The notes: a model not told the origin generated them from the sequence alone. A stretch of 64,000 bases of DNA from Bacteroides fluxus YIT 12057 (GCF_000195635.1 NZ_GL882630.1:62001-126000), one strand, 5' to 3'. Shown: positions 30,101-41,153, counted from the first letter of the stretch. Numbers and translations are program-made.

Positions 30101-31458
30101 TAGTGGTAGGTCGTCTGGCTGAAGTGCGTTTTGTGGATGAGAATACGAACATTGTACTTTCTACTCATAATGTGCCTTATGGATCTACGTTGTATGCAGC
30201 TGATGGTGAAGTGGTTGAGAAAGGTAAGTTGATTGCTCGTTGGGATCCGTTCAACGCAGTTATCATTACAGAAGCCAGTGGTAAGATTGAGTTCGAAGGT
30301 GTAATTGAGAACGTAACCTATAAGGTGGAATCAGATGAATCTACCGGTCTGCGTGAAATCATTATTATTGAGTCTAAAGATAAGACAAAGGTGCCTACTG
30401 CCCATATCATGACTGAGGACGGCGAGTTGATTCGTACTTACAATCTGCCTGTGGGGGGCCATGTGGTAGTGGAAGATGGTGAGAAGGTGAAAGCTGGTGA
30501 GGTAATTGTGAAGATTCCGCGTGCTGTTGGTAAAGCAGGTGATATCACGGGTGGTCTTCCCCGTGTTACCGAACTATTCGAAGCTCGTAACCCATCCAAC
30601 CCTGCCGTGGTTTCTGAAATCGACGGTGAGGTTACAATGGGTAAGGTGAAACGTGGTAACCGCGAAATCATTGTTACTTCTAAGACTGGCGAGGTCAAGA
30701 AGTACCTCGTACCGTTGTCTAAGCAGATTCTGGTACAGGAGAATGACTATGTTCGTGCTGGTACTCCGTTGTCCGATGGTGCCATTACACCTGCTGACAT
30801 CCTTGCTATCAAGGGTCCAACGGCTGTACAGGAATATATTGTGAACGAAGTACAGGATGTTTACCGTCTGCAAGGTGTGAAGATTAACGACAAGCATTTT
30901 GAGATTATCGTTCGTCAGATGATGCGTAAGGTGGAAATTGACGAGCCGGGCGATACCCGTTTCTTGGAACAACAGGTAGTGGACAAGTTGGAATTCATGG
31001 AAGAGAATGACCGTATTTGGGGCAAGAAAGTTGTCCTTGATGCCGGGGACTCTCAGACTATGCAGGCCGGACAGATTGTGACTGCCCGCAAGCTCCGTGA
31101 CGAGAACTCCATGCTGAAACGCCGTGACTTGAAACCGGTTGAGGTACGCGATGCAGTGCCCGCTACTTCTACACAGATTCTCCAAGGTATTACTCGTGCA
31201 GCTTTGCAGACTTCAAGCTTTATGTCTGCCGCTTCCTTCCAGGAAACTACGAAGGTGCTTAACGAGGCTGCCATCAATGGTAAGGTGGATCGTTTGGAGG
31301 GTATGAAGGAGAACGTTATTTGCGGTCATTTGATCCCTGCTGGTACCGGACAACGTGAATTTGAGAAGATTATTGTCGGTTCCAAAGAAGAGTATGACCG
31401 TATGCTTGCCAACAAGAAAACGGTACTCGATTATGCAGTAGATGAAAAAGAAGAATAA
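27166..31458 (+). CDS. rpoC: DNA-directed RNA polymerase beta' subunit
   Basis: 1430 residues. Zinc site 1 is near 66-86 (CHCGKYKR, then CDRCGV); the active-site magnesium loop [16 protein letters not shown] is near 470; zinc site 2 is near 890 ([14 protein letters not shown]). Bridge and trigger helices are present ([19 protein letters not shown]). The long insert after 950 with sandwich-barrel motifs is usual in Bacteroidota. 44 bases after rpoB. Confidence 0.99.
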   Translation: MAFRKDNKIKSNFSKISIGLASPEEILENSSGEVLKPETINYRTYKPERDGLFCERIFGPIKDYECHCGKYKRIRYKGIVCDRCGVEVTEKKVRRERMGHIQLVVPVAHIWYFRSLPNKIGYLLGLPTKKLDAIIYYERYVVIQPGVLSDEVAQYDLLEEGEYLDLLEKLPKDNQFLEDTDPNKFIAKMGAEAIYDLLSRLDLDALSYELRHRAGSDASQQRKNDALKRLQVVESFRASRGRNKPEWMIVRIVPVIPPELRPLVPLDGGRFATSDLNDLYRRVIIRNNRLKRLIEIKAPEVILRNEKRMLQEAVDSLFDNSRKSSAVKTDANRPLKSLSDSLKGKQGRFRQNLLGKRVDYSARSVIVVGPELKMGECGIPKLMAAELYKPFIIRKLIERGIVKTVKSAKKIVDRKEPVIWDILEHVMKGHPVLLNRAPTLHRLGIQAFQPKMIEGKAIQLHPLACTAFNADFDGDQMAVHLPLSNEAILEAQMLMLQSHNILNPANGAPITVPAQDMVLGLYYITKLRKGAKGEGLVFYGPEEALIAYNEGRVDIHAPVSVVVKDVDENGLIIDKMMHDTSVGRVIVNEIVPAEAGYINTIISKKSLRDIISHVIKVCGVAKAADFLDGIKNLGYQMAFKGGLSFNLGDIIIPKEKEALVQKGYEEVEQVINNYNMGFITNNERYNQVIDIWTHVNSELSNILMKTISSDDQGFNSVFMMLDSGARGSKEQIRQLSGMRGLMAKPQKAGAEGGQIIENPILSNFKEGLSVLEYFISTHGARKGLADTALKTADAGYLTRRLVDVSHDVIINEEDCGTLRGLVCTALKNNDETIATLYERILGRVSVHDIVHPTTGELIVAGGDEITEDIAQKIEESPIESVEIRSVLTCESKKGVCAKCYGRNLASSRMVQKGEAVGVIAAQSIGEPGTQLTLRTFHAGGTAANIAANASIVAKNPARLEFEELRTVDVIDEAGEPAKVVVGRLAEVRFVDENTNIVLSTHNVPYGSTLYAADGEVVEKGKLIARWDPFNAVIITEASGKIEFEGVIENVTYKVESDESTGLREIIIIESKDKTKVPTAHIMTEDGELIRTYNLPVGGHVVVEDGEKVKAGEVIVKIPRAVGKAGDITGGLPRVTELFEARNPSNPAVVSEIDGEVTMGKVKRGNREIIVTSKTGEVKKYLVPLSKQILVQENDYVRAGTPLSDGAITPADILAIKGPTAVQEYIVNEVQDVYRLQGVKINDKHFEIIVRQMMRKVEIDEPGDTRFLEQQVVDKLEFMEENDRIWGKKVVLDAGDSQTMQAGQIVTARKLRDENSMLKRRDLKPVEVRDAVPATSTQILQGITRAALQTSSFMSAASFQETTKVLNEAAINGKVDRLEGMKENVICGHLIPAGTGQREFEKIIVGSKEEYDRMLANKKTVLDYAVDEKEE

Positions 31459-31501
31459 CATTACGTTAATACAATCAATTCATTTTTTATATTGAGTAAA
31501 G

Positions 31502-31531
31502 AAGGTGTCCCTCACGGGATGCCTTTTTTTT
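31502..31531 (+). terminator. Terminator after rpoC
   Basis: AAGGTGTCCC pairs with GGGATGCCTT (two G-T pairs) around a short loop and is followed by eight T. It ends the tuf-rpoBC transcription unit. Confidence 0.8.
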
Positions 31532-31600
31532 GTCATACAGTCAGTTTATTATTTATTTCTATTTAAAATATTTAGGCTCTCTCAAATCTCTCTTGAGGAG

Positions 31601-31681
31601 TAATCCTACAGAAATGAGTAAAAATCTAAAGAAAGCTGATTGCTTTAATCCGTTTCCTTTAGATTATGTACAGTAGGATTA
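31601..31681. repeat. Nested perfect inverted repeats (large hairpin)
   Basis: Three nested arms: TAATCCTAC (31601-31609) with GTAGGATTA (31673-31681); AATCTAAAG (31623-31631) with CTTTAGATT (31657-31665); AAAGC (31632-31636) with GCTTT (31642-31646). A further CTCAA/TTGAG pair lies just upstream (31581-31597). No T tract follows. Confidence 0.75.
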
Positions 31682-31707
31682 GGGTAAACTCTGTTTTTAT
31701 TGTATAT

Positions 31708-31751
31708 GTGTTTCGGAAAGTGTATCTATCATGAATTGCTTCATGAAACAC
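31708..31751. repeat. Second nested inverted repeat
   Basis: GTGTTTC (31708-31714) pairs with GAAACAC (31745-31751), enclosing TCATGAA-TTGC-TTCATGA (31729-31746). The arms overlap by two bases, so only one of the two pairings can be complete at a time. Confidence 0.5.
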
Positions 31752-32520
31752 GGCTGCTGTGTCTAGGTAACGGGTTTCGATACGCTCTGTAGGTTGGTGT
31801 AAGGTGTTCAGTCTGTTTTCTGTGTAGATTTGGTTTTGGGGTAGTGGTATAGATGTTCTTGATGAGAACAGTGTGCTTCTCGATATGTGTATAACTTTCT
31901 ATTTCTTAGGGGAGAAGGAGGAGCCTGCATATACTTCCAGTTTCTTTCACTTTACCTCTCTAGTGTAGCATTTTCTTTACGATCAATACGCTTACCGGTT
32001 CGTTGTGGTGAAACACCGCCTCGATAGTGATGAAGAGTTCCTGCTCTCCGTTCGTGGTAGAACATCTTTTATATTAGCGGTTCCAGAAAGGAGTAGGTTT
32101 CACGCCTCTACATTCAGAAGGCAGGAGGGGATAGCGCATGAAGTGGATGTAGGTAAGAGTTTTTGGGCATTCTATTCTACCAATTCCAGGGGATTTTCCT
32201 CTTGAAGGAGCCTTCCGGCAGGCAGTGACGGAATTTTCGTATAACGCTTTCTTGTCCAAGAGAGGAAGGAAGAAAATTAAGGAAATGGAGGATTTCAGTG
32301 TGTTGATAATGAGGCAATATATATTTTTGTTACTCAACTGGAAAAAGTGTTGAAAGATTATTTAGTACTGAACCTTGAATAAAGAAGATGCATGCGGAAG
32401 TCTTTTCATTGAAAACGAAATAGACGAAGGTTTAGGACTGTCATTGAGCACGCTATGACTGAGGTAAAAGATTGTTTGAGATGAGTTTGTGGCGGCATGA
32501 ACCTTTTTTTTTCAAGTAGC

Positions 32521-32551
32521 TTTGTATGTTTGGAAGAATGAGGTATATTTG
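32521..32551 (+). promoter_or_regulatory. Promoter of the DUF3467 gene
   Basis: TTTG at 32521-32524, 19 bases, then TATATTTG at 32544-32551; 37 bases before the ATG. Confidence 0.75.
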
Positions 32552-32588
32552 TGACTTTTAAAACAAGAATCATTAATATATCAATAAA

Positions 32589-32900
32589 ATGGGAAATCAG
32601 GAAAACAATAACGGACAGTTACAGATAGAACTGAAAGAAGAGGTGGCACAGGGAACATATGCCAATCTTGCTATCATCACTCATTCAAGTTCTGAATTTA
32701 TCCTTGATTTTGTACGCGTGATGCCGGGGATGCCTAAGGCTGGAGTGAAGTCTCGCATAGTGTTGGCTCCAGAGCATGCAAAGCGATTGCTGCGTGCCCT
32801 TGAAGAAAATATAGGCAAATATGAACGCTCTTTTGGGGCGATTCGTATGCCGGATGAACAACCGCTTCCACCGTTACCCAATATTAAGGGAGAAGCATAA
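32589..32900 (+). CDS. DUF3467 family protein
   Basis: 103 residues, cytoplasmic, function unknown. The family pattern is visible: a strand YANLAIITHSSSEFILDFVR, a loop with a run of small residues and Pro (MPGMPKAGVKSRIVLAPEHA), and a helix KRLLRALEENIGKYE, ending in a Pro-rich tail (PDEQPLPPLPNI). The gene has its own promoter and sits between rpoC and rpsL, a position that suggests, but does not prove, a link to transcription or translation. Confidence 0.85.
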   Translation: MGNQENNNGQLQIELKEEVAQGTYANLAIITHSSSEFILDFVRVMPGMPKAGVKSRIVLAPEHAKRLLRALEENIGKYERSFGAIRMPDEQPLPPLPNIKGEA

Positions 32901-32923
32901 AATCGAAAAAAAACTTGTAGTGC

Positions 32924-32954
32924 ATTGATTATTCAAAACTTATTCGTATCTTTG
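32924..32954 (+). promoter_or_regulatory. Promoter of the rpsL ribosomal cluster
   Basis: ATTG at 32924-32927, 19 bases, then TATCTTTG at 32947-32954, leaving a leader of about 60 bases before rpsL. It may start the long transcript through the S10, spc and alpha genes. Confidence 0.75.
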
Positions 32955-33017
32955 CAGCCCAAAAGTGTGTAATTTTGAATTAATATAAACAATAATATAT
33001 AACTAAAAACAATTAAA

Positions 33018-33419
33018 ATGCCTACAATTCAGCAATTAGTAAGAAAAGGACGCGAGGTGTTGGTAGAGAAAAGTAAATCTCCCGCCTTGGATTCCTGTCC
33101 TCAAAGACGTGGCGTTTGCGTGAGAGTGTACACTACCACTCCGAAGAAACCGAATTCAGCTATGCGTAAAGTAGCTCGTGTACGTTTGACTAACGGGAAA
33201 GAGGTAAACTCTTATATTCCGGGAGAGGGTCATAATCTGCAGGAACACTCTATTGTATTGGTACGTGGTGGTCGTGTAAAAGACCTTCCAGGTGTACGCT
33301 ACCACATCGTTCGTGGTACATTGGATACCGCAGGTGTTGCAGGTCGTACACAAAGACGTTCCAAGTACGGTGCAAAACGTCCGAAGCCGGGTCAAGCAGC
33401 TCCTGCTAAGAAGAAATAA
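33018..33419 (+). CDS. rpsL: 30S ribosomal protein S12
   Basis: 133 residues; part of the decoding centre. The two lysines linked to streptomycin resistance elsewhere are of wild type (in [11 protein letters not shown] and [11 protein letters not shown]). First gene of the str group. Confidence 0.98.
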   Translation: MPTIQQLVRKGREVLVEKSKSPALDSCPQRRGVCVRVYTTTPKKPNSAMRKVARVRLTNGKEVNSYIPGEGHNLQEHSIVLVRGGRVKDLPGVRYHIVRGTLDTAGVAGRTQRRSKYGAKRPKPGQAAPAKKK

Positions 33420-33572
33420 TCTGGCAGTCTGATACCCAAAAGTAGAAATTAAAAGTAATAACTTACGTTTTAGTTTGTTGGAAATGCTAAAGGTTGAGTA
33501 AATTCTCCGGAGGGAGAGTTGAAGAAGACAGAAGTAAACAACCAAGAACGAAAAACATTATTCTTTCAGAAA

Positions 33573-34049
33573 ATGAGAAAAGCAAAACCAAAAAAACGCG
33601 TTATCCTGCCGGATCCCGTGTTCAATGATGTAAAAGTTTCCAAGTTCGTGAATCACTTGATGTACGATGGAAAGAAGAATACTTCTTACGAAATCTTCTA
33701 TGCAGCTTTGGAAACAGTGAAAAACAAGATGCAGAATGAAGAAAAGTCTGCACTTGAAATCTGGAAAAAAGCTCTGGATAATGTAACTCCTCAAGTGGAA
33801 GTAAAATCTCGCCGTGTGGGTGGTGCCACTTTTCAGGTTCCGACAGAAATCCGTCCTGATCGTAAAGAATCAATTTCCATGAAGAATCTGATTATCTTCG
33901 CTCGCAAACGTGGCGGAAAGTCAATGGCTGATAAATTGGCTGCTGAAATCATGGATGCTTTCAATGAACAAGGCGGCGCTTTCAAACGTAAAGAAGATAT
34001 GCACAGAATGGCTGAAGCTAACCGTGCGTTTGCTCATTTTAGATTCTAA
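33573..34049 (+). CDS. rpsG: 30S ribosomal protein S7
   Basis: 158 residues; organises the head of the small subunit near the E site. Start [15 protein letters not shown] is family-like, so the ATG at 33573 is preferred to the one 18 codons upstream. The 153-base gap from rpsL contains a short TCTCC/GGAGA dyad near 33500 but no promoter box. Confidence 0.97.
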   Translation: MRKAKPKKRVILPDPVFNDVKVSKFVNHLMYDGKKNTSYEIFYAALETVKNKMQNEEKSALEIWKKALDNVTPQVEVKSRRVGGATFQVPTEIRPDRKESISMKNLIIFARKRGGKSMADKLAAEIMDAFNEQGGAFKRKEDMHRMAEANRAFAHFRF

Positions 34050-34107
34050 TACTTATAAGAGACTAACCAATTAACGATTAAAAACTTAAAGTAAAAGGAA
34101 TTAGAAA

Positions 34108-36225
34108 ATGGCAAAGCATGATTTACATTTGACGCGTAATATCGGTATCATGGCTCATATTGATGCCGGAAAAACAACAACTTCTGAACGTATCCTGTTC
34201 TATACAGGTCTGACTCACAAAATCGGTGAGGTGCATGATGGCGCGGCTACGATGGACTGGATGGAACAAGAGCAAGAACGTGGTATCACTATTACTTCTG
34301 CAGCTACCACTACTCGTTGGAAATATGCAGGCGATACTTATAAGATTAACTTGATTGATACTCCGGGGCATGTTGACTTTACTGCTGAGGTAGAGCGTTC
34401 ACTTCGTGTATTGGACGGTGCCGTAGCTGCATATTGTGCAGTAGGTGGTGTTGAACCGCAGTCTGAAACAGTATGGCGTCAGGCTGACAAATATAACGTA
34501 CCGCGTATTGCTTATGTTAATAAGATGGACCGTTCAGGCGCTGATTTCTTCGAAGTTGTCCGCCAAATGAAGGACGTTCTGGGTGCTAATCCGTGTCCGA
34601 TTGTTATTCCTATCGGTGCTGAAGAATCTTTCAAAGGGCTGGTTGACCTTATTAAAATGAAAGCTATCTATTGGCATGACGAAACAATGGGTGCTGACTA
34701 TACTGTAGAGGAAATTCCCGCCAATTTGGTTGACGAAGCTAATGAATGGAGAGACAAAATGCTTGAAAAGGTAGCTGAGTTTGATGATGCCTTGATGGAG
34801 AAATATTTTGAAGATCCTTCTACTATCACAGAAGAGGAAATATTGAGAGCTCTTCGCAATGCTACTGTGCAAATGGCGGTTGTTCCGATGTTGTGTGGCT
34901 CTTCATTCAAGAATAAAGGTGTACAGACTTTACTTGATTATGTTTGTGCATTCTTGCCTTCTCCGTTGGATACTCCGAATATTATTGGTACTAACCCTAA
35001 TACAGGTGAGGAAGAAGACCGTAAACCGGATGATGATGAAAAGACATCTGCTTTGGCATTCAAGATTGCTACCGATCCTTATGTGGGGCGCTTGACTTTC
35101 TTCCGTGTTTATTCCGGTAAGATTGAAGCTGGTTCTTATATTTATAATAGTCGCTCAGGCAAAAAAGAACGCGTATCCCGTTTGTTCCAGATGCATTCAA
35201 ACAAGCAAAACCCTGTAGAGGTAATCGGTGCTGGTGATATTGGTGCAGGAGTGGGCTTTAAAGATATTCATACAGGTGATACTTTGTGCGATGAAACGGC
35301 TCCGATAGTATTGGAATCTATGGATTTCCCGGAACCAGTAATTGGTATCGCTGTTGAGCCTAAGACTCAGAAGGATATGGATAAACTGTCTAATGGTTTG
35401 GCTAAACTAGCAGAAGAAGATCCGACATTTACAGTGAAGTCTGACGAACAAACAGGTCAGACTGTAATCTCCGGTATGGGTGAACTTCACTTGGATATCA
35501 TTATTGACCGTTTGAAACGTGAATTTAAGGTTGAATGTAACCAAGGTAAGCCGCAGGTAAACTATAAGGAAGCTATTACTAAGACTGTCAATTTGCGTGA
35601 GGTTTACAAGAAGCAGTCCGGTGGTCGTGGTAAGTTTGCTGATATCATCGTGAACATCGGTCCGGTTGATGAAGACTTTACTCAAGGTGGTCTGCAGTTT
35701 GTTGACGAAGTGAAGGGGGGTAATATTCCTAAGGAATTTATTCCGTCTGTACAGAAAGGTTTCACTACTGCAATGAAGAACGGTGTATTGGCTGGCTATC
35801 CATTGGATTCACTGAAAGTGACTTTGGTTGATGGTTCATTCCACCCGGTTGACTCTGACCAGTTGTCATTCGAAATCTGTGCCATTCAGGCATACAAAAA
35901 TGCTTGTGCCAAGGCAGGTCCGGTTTTGATGGAACCTATTATGAAGTTGGAGGTTGTTACTCCGGAAGAAAATATGGGTGACGTTATCGGTGACTTGAAT
36001 AAGCGTCGTGGACAGGTAGAAGGTATGGAATCCAGCCGTTCAGGTGCCCGTATCGTGAAGGCGATGGTTCCGCTGGCAGAAATGTTCGGTTATGTAACAG
36101 CTTTACGTACCATTACTTCTGGTCGTGCAACTTCTTCAATGGTATATTCTCACCACGCTCAGGTATCTAACTCTATTGCTAAGGCAGTGTTGGAGGAAGT
36201 AAAAGGACGTGTTGATTTGATTTAA
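34108..36225 (+). CDS. fusA: Elongation factor G
   Basis: 705 residues in five domains. G1 is [11 protein letters not shown]3 DTPGHVDF, G4 NKMD; domain IV (about 485-610) carries the tip that enters the decoding centre. Moves tRNA and mRNA during translocation. Bacteroides often have a second EF-G-like gene elsewhere; this is the one in the str position. It is followed directly by rpsJ with no tuf. Confidence 0.98.
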   Translation: MAKHDLHLTRNIGIMAHIDAGKTTTSERILFYTGLTHKIGEVHDGAATMDWMEQEQERGITITSAATTTRWKYAGDTYKINLIDTPGHVDFTAEVERSLRVLDGAVAAYCAVGGVEPQSETVWRQADKYNVPRIAYVNKMDRSGADFFEVVRQMKDVLGANPCPIVIPIGAEESFKGLVDLIKMKAIYWHDETMGADYTVEEIPANLVDEANEWRDKMLEKVAEFDDALMEKYFEDPSTITEEEILRALRNATVQMAVVPMLCGSSFKNKGVQTLLDYVCAFLPSPLDTPNIIGTNPNTGEEEDRKPDDDEKTSALAFKIATDPYVGRLTFFRVYSGKIEAGSYIYNSRSGKKERVSRLFQMHSNKQNPVEVIGAGDIGAGVGFKDIHTGDTLCDETAPIVLESMDFPEPVIGIAVEPKTQKDMDKLSNGLAKLAEEDPTFTVKSDEQTGQTVISGMGELHLDIIIDRLKREFKVECNQGKPQVNYKEAITKTVNLREVYKKQSGGRGKFADIIVNIGPVDEDFTQGGLQFVDEVKGGNIPKEFIPSVQKGFTTAMKNGVLAGYPLDSLKVTLVDGSFHPVDSDQLSFEICAIQAYKNACAKAGPVLMEPIMKLEVVTPEENMGDVIGDLNKRRGQVEGMESSRSGARIVKAMVPLAEMFGYVTALRTITSGRATSSMVYSHHAQVSNSIAKAVLEEVKGRVDLI

Positions 36226-36232
36226 AAAACTT

Positions 36233-36280
36233 GAAGTCCCGTAGGTTAGCGAATGACTCTTAACCTGCGGAACTTCATTT
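36233..36280 (+). other. Hairpin between fusA and rpsJ
   Basis: A 16-base imperfect stem (36233-36248 with 36261-36276; one mismatch and one G-T pair) and a 12-base loop, then ATTTTAT. It may be a weak terminator, an mRNA stabiliser or a site for autogenous control of the S10 genes. Confidence 0.6.
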
Positions 36281-36310
36281 TATATAACTATTTAATAATT
36301 AAAGACAGTA

Positions 36311-36616
36311 ATGAGTCAAAAAATTAGAATCAAACTGAAATCTTACGACCACAACTTGGTTGACAAGTCAGCTGAGAAGATTGTAAGAACGGTGAAGACA
36401 ACGGGCGCCATCGTTAGCGGTCCGATTCCTCTCCCTACGCACAAGCGTATCTTTACCGTAAACCGTTCGACTTTTGTTAATAAGAAGTCACGTGAACAAT
36501 TCGAACTCTCTTCTTACAAGAGACTAATTGACATCTATAGCTCAACAGCTAAGACTGTAGATGCTCTAATGAAGTTGGAGTTACCGAGTGGTGTGGAAGT
36601 AGAAATCAAAGTGTAA
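36311..36616 (+). CDS. rpsJ: 30S ribosomal protein S10
   Basis: 101 residues; also known as NusE, the partner of NusB and NusG. Typical start [20 protein letters not shown] and the loop [14 protein letters not shown] that reaches into the 30S head. Heads the S10 gene group. Confidence 0.98.
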   Translation: MSQKIRIKLKSYDHNLVDKSAEKIVRTVKTTGAIVSGPIPLPTHKRIFTVNRSTFVNKKSREQFELSSYKRLIDIYSSTAKTVDALMKLELPSGVEVEIKV

Positions 36617-36635
36617 GTATTAAAAATTAAGTGAA

Positions 36636-37253
36636 ATGCCAGGATTATTAGGAAAAAAAATCGGAATGACATCCGTTTTCAGTGCCGAGGGTAAAAATGT
36701 ACCATGCACTGTTATCGAAGCAGGTCCTTGTGTTGTTACTCAAGTGAAAACTGTAGAAAAGGATGGCTATGAAGCTGTTCAGTTGGGCTTCCAGGATAAA
36801 AAAGAGAAGCATACTACAAAGCCTCTGATGGGGCACTTTAAAAAAGCTGGAGTAACTCCCAAGAAACACTTGGCTGAGTTCAAAGAATTTGAGACAGAGT
36901 TGAATCTGGGTGACACTGTTACTGTAGAACTCTTTAATGACGCAGCTTTCGTTGACGTTGTTGGTACTTCTAAGGGTAAAGGTTTTCAGGGTGTTGTAAA
37001 ACGCCATGGCTTTGGTGGTGTAGGTCAGACTACTCACGGTCAACATAACCGTGCTCGTAAGCCGGGGTCTATTGGTGCTTGTTCTTACCCTGCAAAGGTG
37101 TTCAAAGGAATGCGCATGGGCGGACAGCTTGGTGGTGACAGAGTGACTGTTCAAAACCTGCAAGTATTAAAGGTAATCGCGGAGCACAATCTTCTCTTGA
37201 TTAAAGGTTCTGTTCCTGGTTGCAAAGGTTCAATCGTAATAATTGAAAAATAA
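36636..37253 (+). CDS. rplC: 50S ribosomal protein L3
   Basis: 205 residues; its long loop approaches the peptidyl-transferase centre. [20 protein letters not shown] is the conserved loop, and [13 protein letters not shown] follows. Its TAA overlaps the rplD start by one base (TAATG), which suggests coupled translation. Confidence 0.98.
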   Translation: MPGLLGKKIGMTSVFSAEGKNVPCTVIEAGPCVVTQVKTVEKDGYEAVQLGFQDKKEKHTTKPLMGHFKKAGVTPKKHLAEFKEFETELNLGDTVTVELFNDAAFVDVVGTSKGKGFQGVVKRHGFGGVGQTTHGQHNRARKPGSIGACSYPAKVFKGMRMGGQLGGDRVTVQNLQVLKVIAEHNLLLIKGSVPGCKGSIVIIEK

Positions 37254-37879
37254 TGGAAGTTAACGTATATAACATTAAAGGTGAAGACACTGGGAGAAAG
37301 ATTACGTTAAACGAGTCTATCTTCGGAATTGAGCCCAACGACCACGCTATTTACTTGGACGTTAAACAGTTTATGGCTAATCAGCGTCAAGGCACACACA
37401 AGTCAAAGGAAAGAAGCGAAATCAGTGGTTCTACTCGTAAAATCGGTCGCCAGAAAGGTGGCGGTGGTGCACGTCGTGGTGACATGAATTCACCGGTGCT
37501 TGTTGGTGGTGGACGTGTATTTGGTCCGAAACCAAGGGATTACTACTTCAAATTGAATAAAAAAGTAAAGGCTCTGGCTCGTAAGTCAGCTTTGTCATAT
37601 AAGGCTCAGAACAACGCGATTATTGTAGTGGAAGACTTCAATTTTGAAGCTCCGAAGACTAAAGATTTCGTTGCAATGACAAAAAATCTTAAAGTTTCTG
37701 ACAAAAAGCTGCTTGTGATTTTACCAGAAGCAAATAAAAACGTATATTTGTCGGCTCGTAACGTGAAGGGTGCTAATGTGCAGACTATCTCAGGGTTAAA
37801 TACTTATAGAGTATTGGACGCTGGGGTTGTTGTGCTTGCTGAAAGTACGCTTTCTGCTATCGACAATATCTTAATGTAA
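37253..37879 (+). CDS. rplD: 50S ribosomal protein L4
   Basis: 208 residues; lines the exit tunnel with the loop [20 protein letters not shown]. In E. coli L4 represses the S10 operon at the leader; whether that happens here cannot be read from sequence. Confidence 0.98.
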   Translation: MEVNVYNIKGEDTGRKITLNESIFGIEPNDHAIYLDVKQFMANQRQGTHKSKERSEISGSTRKIGRQKGGGGARRGDMNSPVLVGGGRVFGPKPRDYYFKLNKKVKALARKSALSYKAQNNAIIVVEDFNFEAPKTKDFVAMTKNLKVSDKKLLVILPEANKNVYLSARNVKGANVQTISGLNTYRVLDAGVVVLAESTLSAIDNILM

Positions 37880-37895
37880 AAAGGAGGCTTAAATA

Positions 37896-38189
37896 ATGGG
37901 AATTATTATTAAACCGTTAGTGACAGAGAAGATGACTGCAATTACTGATAAGGCGAACAATCGTTTCGGCTTTATCGTGCGTCCTGAAGCTAATAAACTG
38001 GAAATTAAGAAAGAAGTTGAAGCTCTTTACAACGTTACAGTAGTTGATGTGAATACAATGAAGTATGCAGGCAAGAACAAAAGCCGTTATACTCGTGCTG
38101 GTATCATCAATGGTCGTACGAATGCTTATAAGAAAGCTATTGTTACGTTGAAAGAAGGAGATACTATTGATTTTTATAGTAATATTTAA
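37896..38189 (+). CDS. rplW: 50S ribosomal protein L23
   Basis: 97 residues; sits at the tunnel exit and docks trigger factor and SRP. Family motifs: IIKPLVTEKMT, RYTRAGIINGRTNAYKKAIV. A perfect AAGGAGG lies 8 bases before its ATG (37881-37887), one of few strong sites in the cluster. Confidence 0.97.
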   Translation: MGIIIKPLVTEKMTAITDKANNRFGFIVRPEANKLEIKKEVEALYNVTVVDVNTMKYAGKNKSRYTRAGIINGRTNAYKKAIVTLKEGDTIDFYSNI

Positions 38190-38195
38190 AAAAAA

Positions 38196-39020
38196 ATGGC
38201 AGTACGTAAATTTAAGCCCACAACACCGGGGCAAAGACATAAAATTATTGGTACTTTCGAAGAGATTACTGCACGAGTACCAGAAAAGTCTCTTGTATTT
38301 GGTAAGAAATCTACTGGTGGTCGTAACAATACTGGTAAAATGACCATGCGCTACATCGGTGGCGGCAGTAAGAAGATTATTCGTATCGTTGACTTCAAGA
38401 GAAATAAAGACGGTGTGCCTGCAGTGGTTAAAACAATTGAATACGATCCGAACCGCTCGGCTCGTATCGCTTTGTTGTTTTATGCAGATGGAGAAAAGAG
38501 ATATATTATTGCTCCCAATGGATTGCAAGTTGGTGCGACTTTGATGTCAGGCGAAAATGCTGCTCCAGAAATAGGAAATGCGCTTCCTCTTCAGAATATT
38601 CCGGTCGGTACTGTAATTCACAATATTGAATTACGCCCGGGGCAAGGTGCTGCTTTGGTTCGCTCGGCTGGTAACTTTGCTCAATTGACTTCAAGAGAAG
38701 GTAAATACTGCGTTATCAAGTTACCTTCAGGTGAGGTTCGTCAGATTCTCAGTACCTGCAAGGCTACTGTCGGTAGTGTAGGTAACTCAGATCATGGATT
38801 GGAAAGTTCTGGTAAGGCTGGACGTTCTCGTTGGTTAGGACGCCGTCCGCGTAACCGTGGTGTTGTAATGAACCCGGTTGATCACCCGATGGGTGGTGGT
38901 GAAGGACGTGCTTCAGGAGGACACCCGAGATCTCGCAAGGGATTGTATGCTAAGGGTCTTAAAACAAGAGCTCCGAAGAAACAATCGTCTAAGTATATTA
39001 TTGAGAGAAGAAAGAAGTAA
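38196..39020 (+). CDS. rplB: 50S ribosomal protein L2
   Basis: 274 residues; holds the subunits together and is close to the peptidyl-transferase centre. The C-terminal loop [17 protein letters not shown] includes the conserved His thought to matter for activity. 6-base gap after rplW. Confidence 0.99.
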   Translation: MAVRKFKPTTPGQRHKIIGTFEEITARVPEKSLVFGKKSTGGRNNTGKMTMRYIGGGSKKIIRIVDFKRNKDGVPAVVKTIEYDPNRSARIALLFYADGEKRYIIAPNGLQVGATLMSGENAAPEIGNALPLQNIPVGTVIHNIELRPGQGAALVRSAGNFAQLTSREGKYCVIKLPSGEVRQILSTCKATVGSVGNSDHGLESSGKAGRSRWLGRRPRNRGVVMNPVDHPMGGGEGRASGGHPRSRKGLYAKGLKTRAPKKQSSKYIIERRKK

Positions 39021-39040
39021 TCTGATTAATTGAGTAAATT

Positions 39041-39310
39041 ATGAGTCGTTCATTAAAAAAAGGTCCGTATATTAACGTTAAGCTTGAAAACAAAGTGCTT
39101 GCCATGAATGAATCGGGCAAGAAGGTGGTAGTTAAGACTTGGGCCAGAGCTTCAATGATTTCGCCTGATTTTGTAGGCCATACTATTGCAGTTCACAATG
39201 GAAATAAATTTATTCCTGTTTATGTTACCGAAAATATGGTAGGGCACAAGTTGGGCGAATTTGCTCCAACTCGCACATTCAGAGGACACGCTGGTAACAA
39301 GAAAAAATAA
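39041..39310 (+). CDS. rpsS: 30S ribosomal protein S19
   Basis: 89 residues; forms a pair with S13 in the 30S head. Start [19 protein letters not shown] and the segment [16 protein letters not shown] are typical. Confidence 0.98.
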   Translation: MSRSLKKGPYINVKLENKVLAMNESGKKVVVKTWARASMISPDFVGHTIAVHNGNKFIPVYVTENMVGHKLGEFAPTRTFRGHAGNKKK

Positions 39311-39346
39311 AACAGGATTTATCTGAAATTATAAAGTAATAATATA

Positions 39347-39757
39347 ATGGGAGCAAGAAAAAAAATATCGGCTGATAAAAGAAAAGAAGCCCTTAAGACC
39401 ATGTATTTTGCGAAATTGCAAAATGTTCCTACTTCCCCTCGTAAAATGCGTCTTGTGGCTGACATGATTCGCGGGATGGAGGTGAACAGAGCACTCGGCG
39501 TTTTGAAGTTCTCTTCTAAAGAGGCTGCCGCTAGAGTAGAAAAGTTGCTGCGCTCTGCAATAGCTAACTGGGAGCAGAAAAACGAACGTAAAGCTGAGAG
39601 TGGTGAGTTATTCGTAACCAAGATTTTTGTTGATGGTGGTGCTACACTCAAAAGAATGAGACCGGCTCCGCAGGGTAGAGGTTACAGAATTCGTAAACGT
39701 TCAAATCATGTGACGTTGTTCGTTGGTTCTAAAAGTAATAACGAAGATCAAAATTAA
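39347..39757 (+). CDS. rplV: 50S ribosomal protein L22
   Basis: 136 residues; its hairpin (about 95-115, [20 protein letters not shown]) narrows the exit tunnel next to the macrolide site. Slightly longer than the E. coli protein (110) by N-terminal and C-terminal extensions. Confidence 0.97.
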   Translation: MGARKKISADKRKEALKTMYFAKLQNVPTSPRKMRLVADMIRGMEVNRALGVLKFSSKEAAARVEKLLRSAIANWEQKNERKAESGELFVTKIFVDGGATLKRMRPAPQGRGYRIRKRSNHVTLFVGSKSNNEDQN

Positions 39758-39762
39758 GGTAA

Positions 39763-40494
39763 ATGGGACAAAAAGTTAATCCAATAAGTAACCGTTTAGG
39801 AATTATCAGAGGATGGGATTCCAATTGGTATGGTGGAAAGAATTACGGCGATTCTCTGTTGGAAGATAGCAAGATTCGTAAATATTTGAATGCTCGTCTT
39901 GTAAAAGCCAGCGTTTCAAGAATTGTAATCGAACGTACACTGAAACTCGTGACTATTACCGTTTGTACAGCACGTCCGGGTATCATTATCGGTAAAGGTG
40001 GCCAAGAAGTTGACAAGTTGAAAGAAGAGTTGAAGAAGGTCACTGATAAAGATATTCAGATTAATATCTTCGAAGTTAAAAGACCTGAGTTGGATGCTGT
40101 TATCGTGGCTAATAACATCGCTCGTCAGGTTGAAGGTAAAATTGCCTATCGTCGCGCTATTAAGATGGCTATTGCCAATACAATGCGTATGGGGGCGGAA
40201 GGTATCAAAATTCAGATTTCAGGACGTTTGAATGGCGCAGAAATGGCCCGTTCTGAAATGTATAAGGAAGGAAGAACTCCGTTGCACACTTTCAGAGCAG
40301 ATATTGACTATTGTCATGCAGAAGCATTGACCAAAGTCGGTCTTCTCGGTATTAAAGTTTGGATTTGTAGAGGTGAAGTTTATGGCAAGAAGGAATTGGC
40401 CCCAAACTTTACACAAAGCAAGGAAAGTGGTCGTGGAAGCAATAGCGGAAGCAATGGCGGAAAGAACTTCAAAAGAAAGAAAAATAATCGCTAA
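39763..40494 (+). CDS. rpsC: 30S ribosomal protein S3
   Basis: 243 residues with the KH domain motif [16 protein letters not shown] and the mRNA-entry helicase residues in the second domain. The tail is Gly/Ser/Asn-rich then Lys-rich ([16 protein letters not shown]), a low-complexity end. Confidence 0.98.
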   Translation: MGQKVNPISNRLGIIRGWDSNWYGGKNYGDSLLEDSKIRKYLNARLVKASVSRIVIERTLKLVTITVCTARPGIIIGKGGQEVDKLKEELKKVTDKDIQINIFEVKRPELDAVIVANNIARQVEGKIAYRRAIKMAIANTMRMGAEGIKIQISGRLNGAEMARSEMYKEGRTPLHTFRADIDYCHAEALTKVGLLGIKVWICRGEVYGKKELAPNFTQSKESGRGSNSGSNGGKNFKRKKNNR

Positions 40495-40515
40495 CTGATT
40501 TGATTTTTAGGAATT

Positions 40516-40950
40516 ATGTTACAACCGAAAAAAACAAAATTCAGAAGACAACAAAAAGGCCGTCAAAAAGGTAATGCCCAAAGAGGAAACCAGCTGGCTT
40601 TCGGTTCTTTTGGTATTAAGGCCTTGGAAACGAAATGGATTACAGGCCGTCAGATTGAAGCTGCGCGTATTGCAGTGACAAGATATATGCAACGTCAAGG
40701 ACAGATTTGGATTCGTATTTTCCCGGATAAGCCTATTACCAGAAAACCTGCTGATGTACGTATGGGTAAAGGTAAGGGTGCACCGGAAGGGTTTGTTGCT
40801 CCTGTTACACCGGGTAGAATTATTATCGAAGCCGAAGGAGTATCTTATGAAATCGCCAAAGAAGCTTTGCGCTTGGCAGCACAGAAGCTTCCTATCACAA
40901 CTAAGTTCGTGGTAAGACGTGATTATGATATTCAAAATCAAAATGCGTAA
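40516..40950 (+). CDS. rplP: 50S ribosomal protein L16
   Basis: 144 residues; helps place tRNA in the A and P sites. Motifs: [20 protein letters not shown], and [15 protein letters not shown] around the hydroxylated Arg position of E. coli. Confidence 0.98.
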   Translation: MLQPKKTKFRRQQKGRQKGNAQRGNQLAFGSFGIKALETKWITGRQIEAARIAVTRYMQRQGQIWIRIFPDKPITRKPADVRMGKGKGAPEGFVAPVTPGRIIIEAEGVSYEIAKEALRLAAQKLPITTKFVVRRDYDIQNQNA

Positions 40951-40955
40951 GAAGT

Positions 40956-41153
40956 ATGAAAATAGCAGAAATTAAAGAGATGACTACCAGTGATTTGGTG
41001 GAAAGAGTAGAAGCAGAAGTAGCTAATTACAACCAAATGGTTTTAAATCATTCTATTTCTCCTTTGGATAATCCTGCTCAGATCAAACAATTACGCAGGA
41101 CTATTGCGCGTATGAAAACTGTATTGCGCGAAAGAGAACTTAATAATAAATGA
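40956..41153 (+). CDS. rpmC: 50S ribosomal protein L29
   Basis: 65 residues, two helices, near the tunnel exit. Start [19 protein letters not shown] and end [18 protein letters not shown] are family-like. Its TGA overlaps the rpsQ start (ATGA). Confidence 0.96.
   Translation: MKIAEIKEMTTSDLVERVEAEVANYNQMVLNHSISPLDNPAQIKQLRRTIARMKTVLRERELNNK

Larger units (their letters stand above)
31532..32588. other. 1.06-kb gap without a clear gene
   Basis: No intact gene with a normal start is seen between the rpoC terminator and the DUF3467 gene. The stretch contains inverted repeats (31581-31681 and 31708-31751), several open minus-strand stretches in different frames (about 31662-31898, 31952-32065 and 32074-32337), an overlapping plus-strand open stretch (about 32151-32353), and the promoter of the next gene at 32521-32551. 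It may be decayed coding DNA, a structured RNA, or both. Confidence 0.6.

Noticed and set aside
32005-32205. 66-codon plus-strand open frame after rpoC
   Set aside because: No start signal or family match; treated as part of the unexplained gap rather than as a gene.
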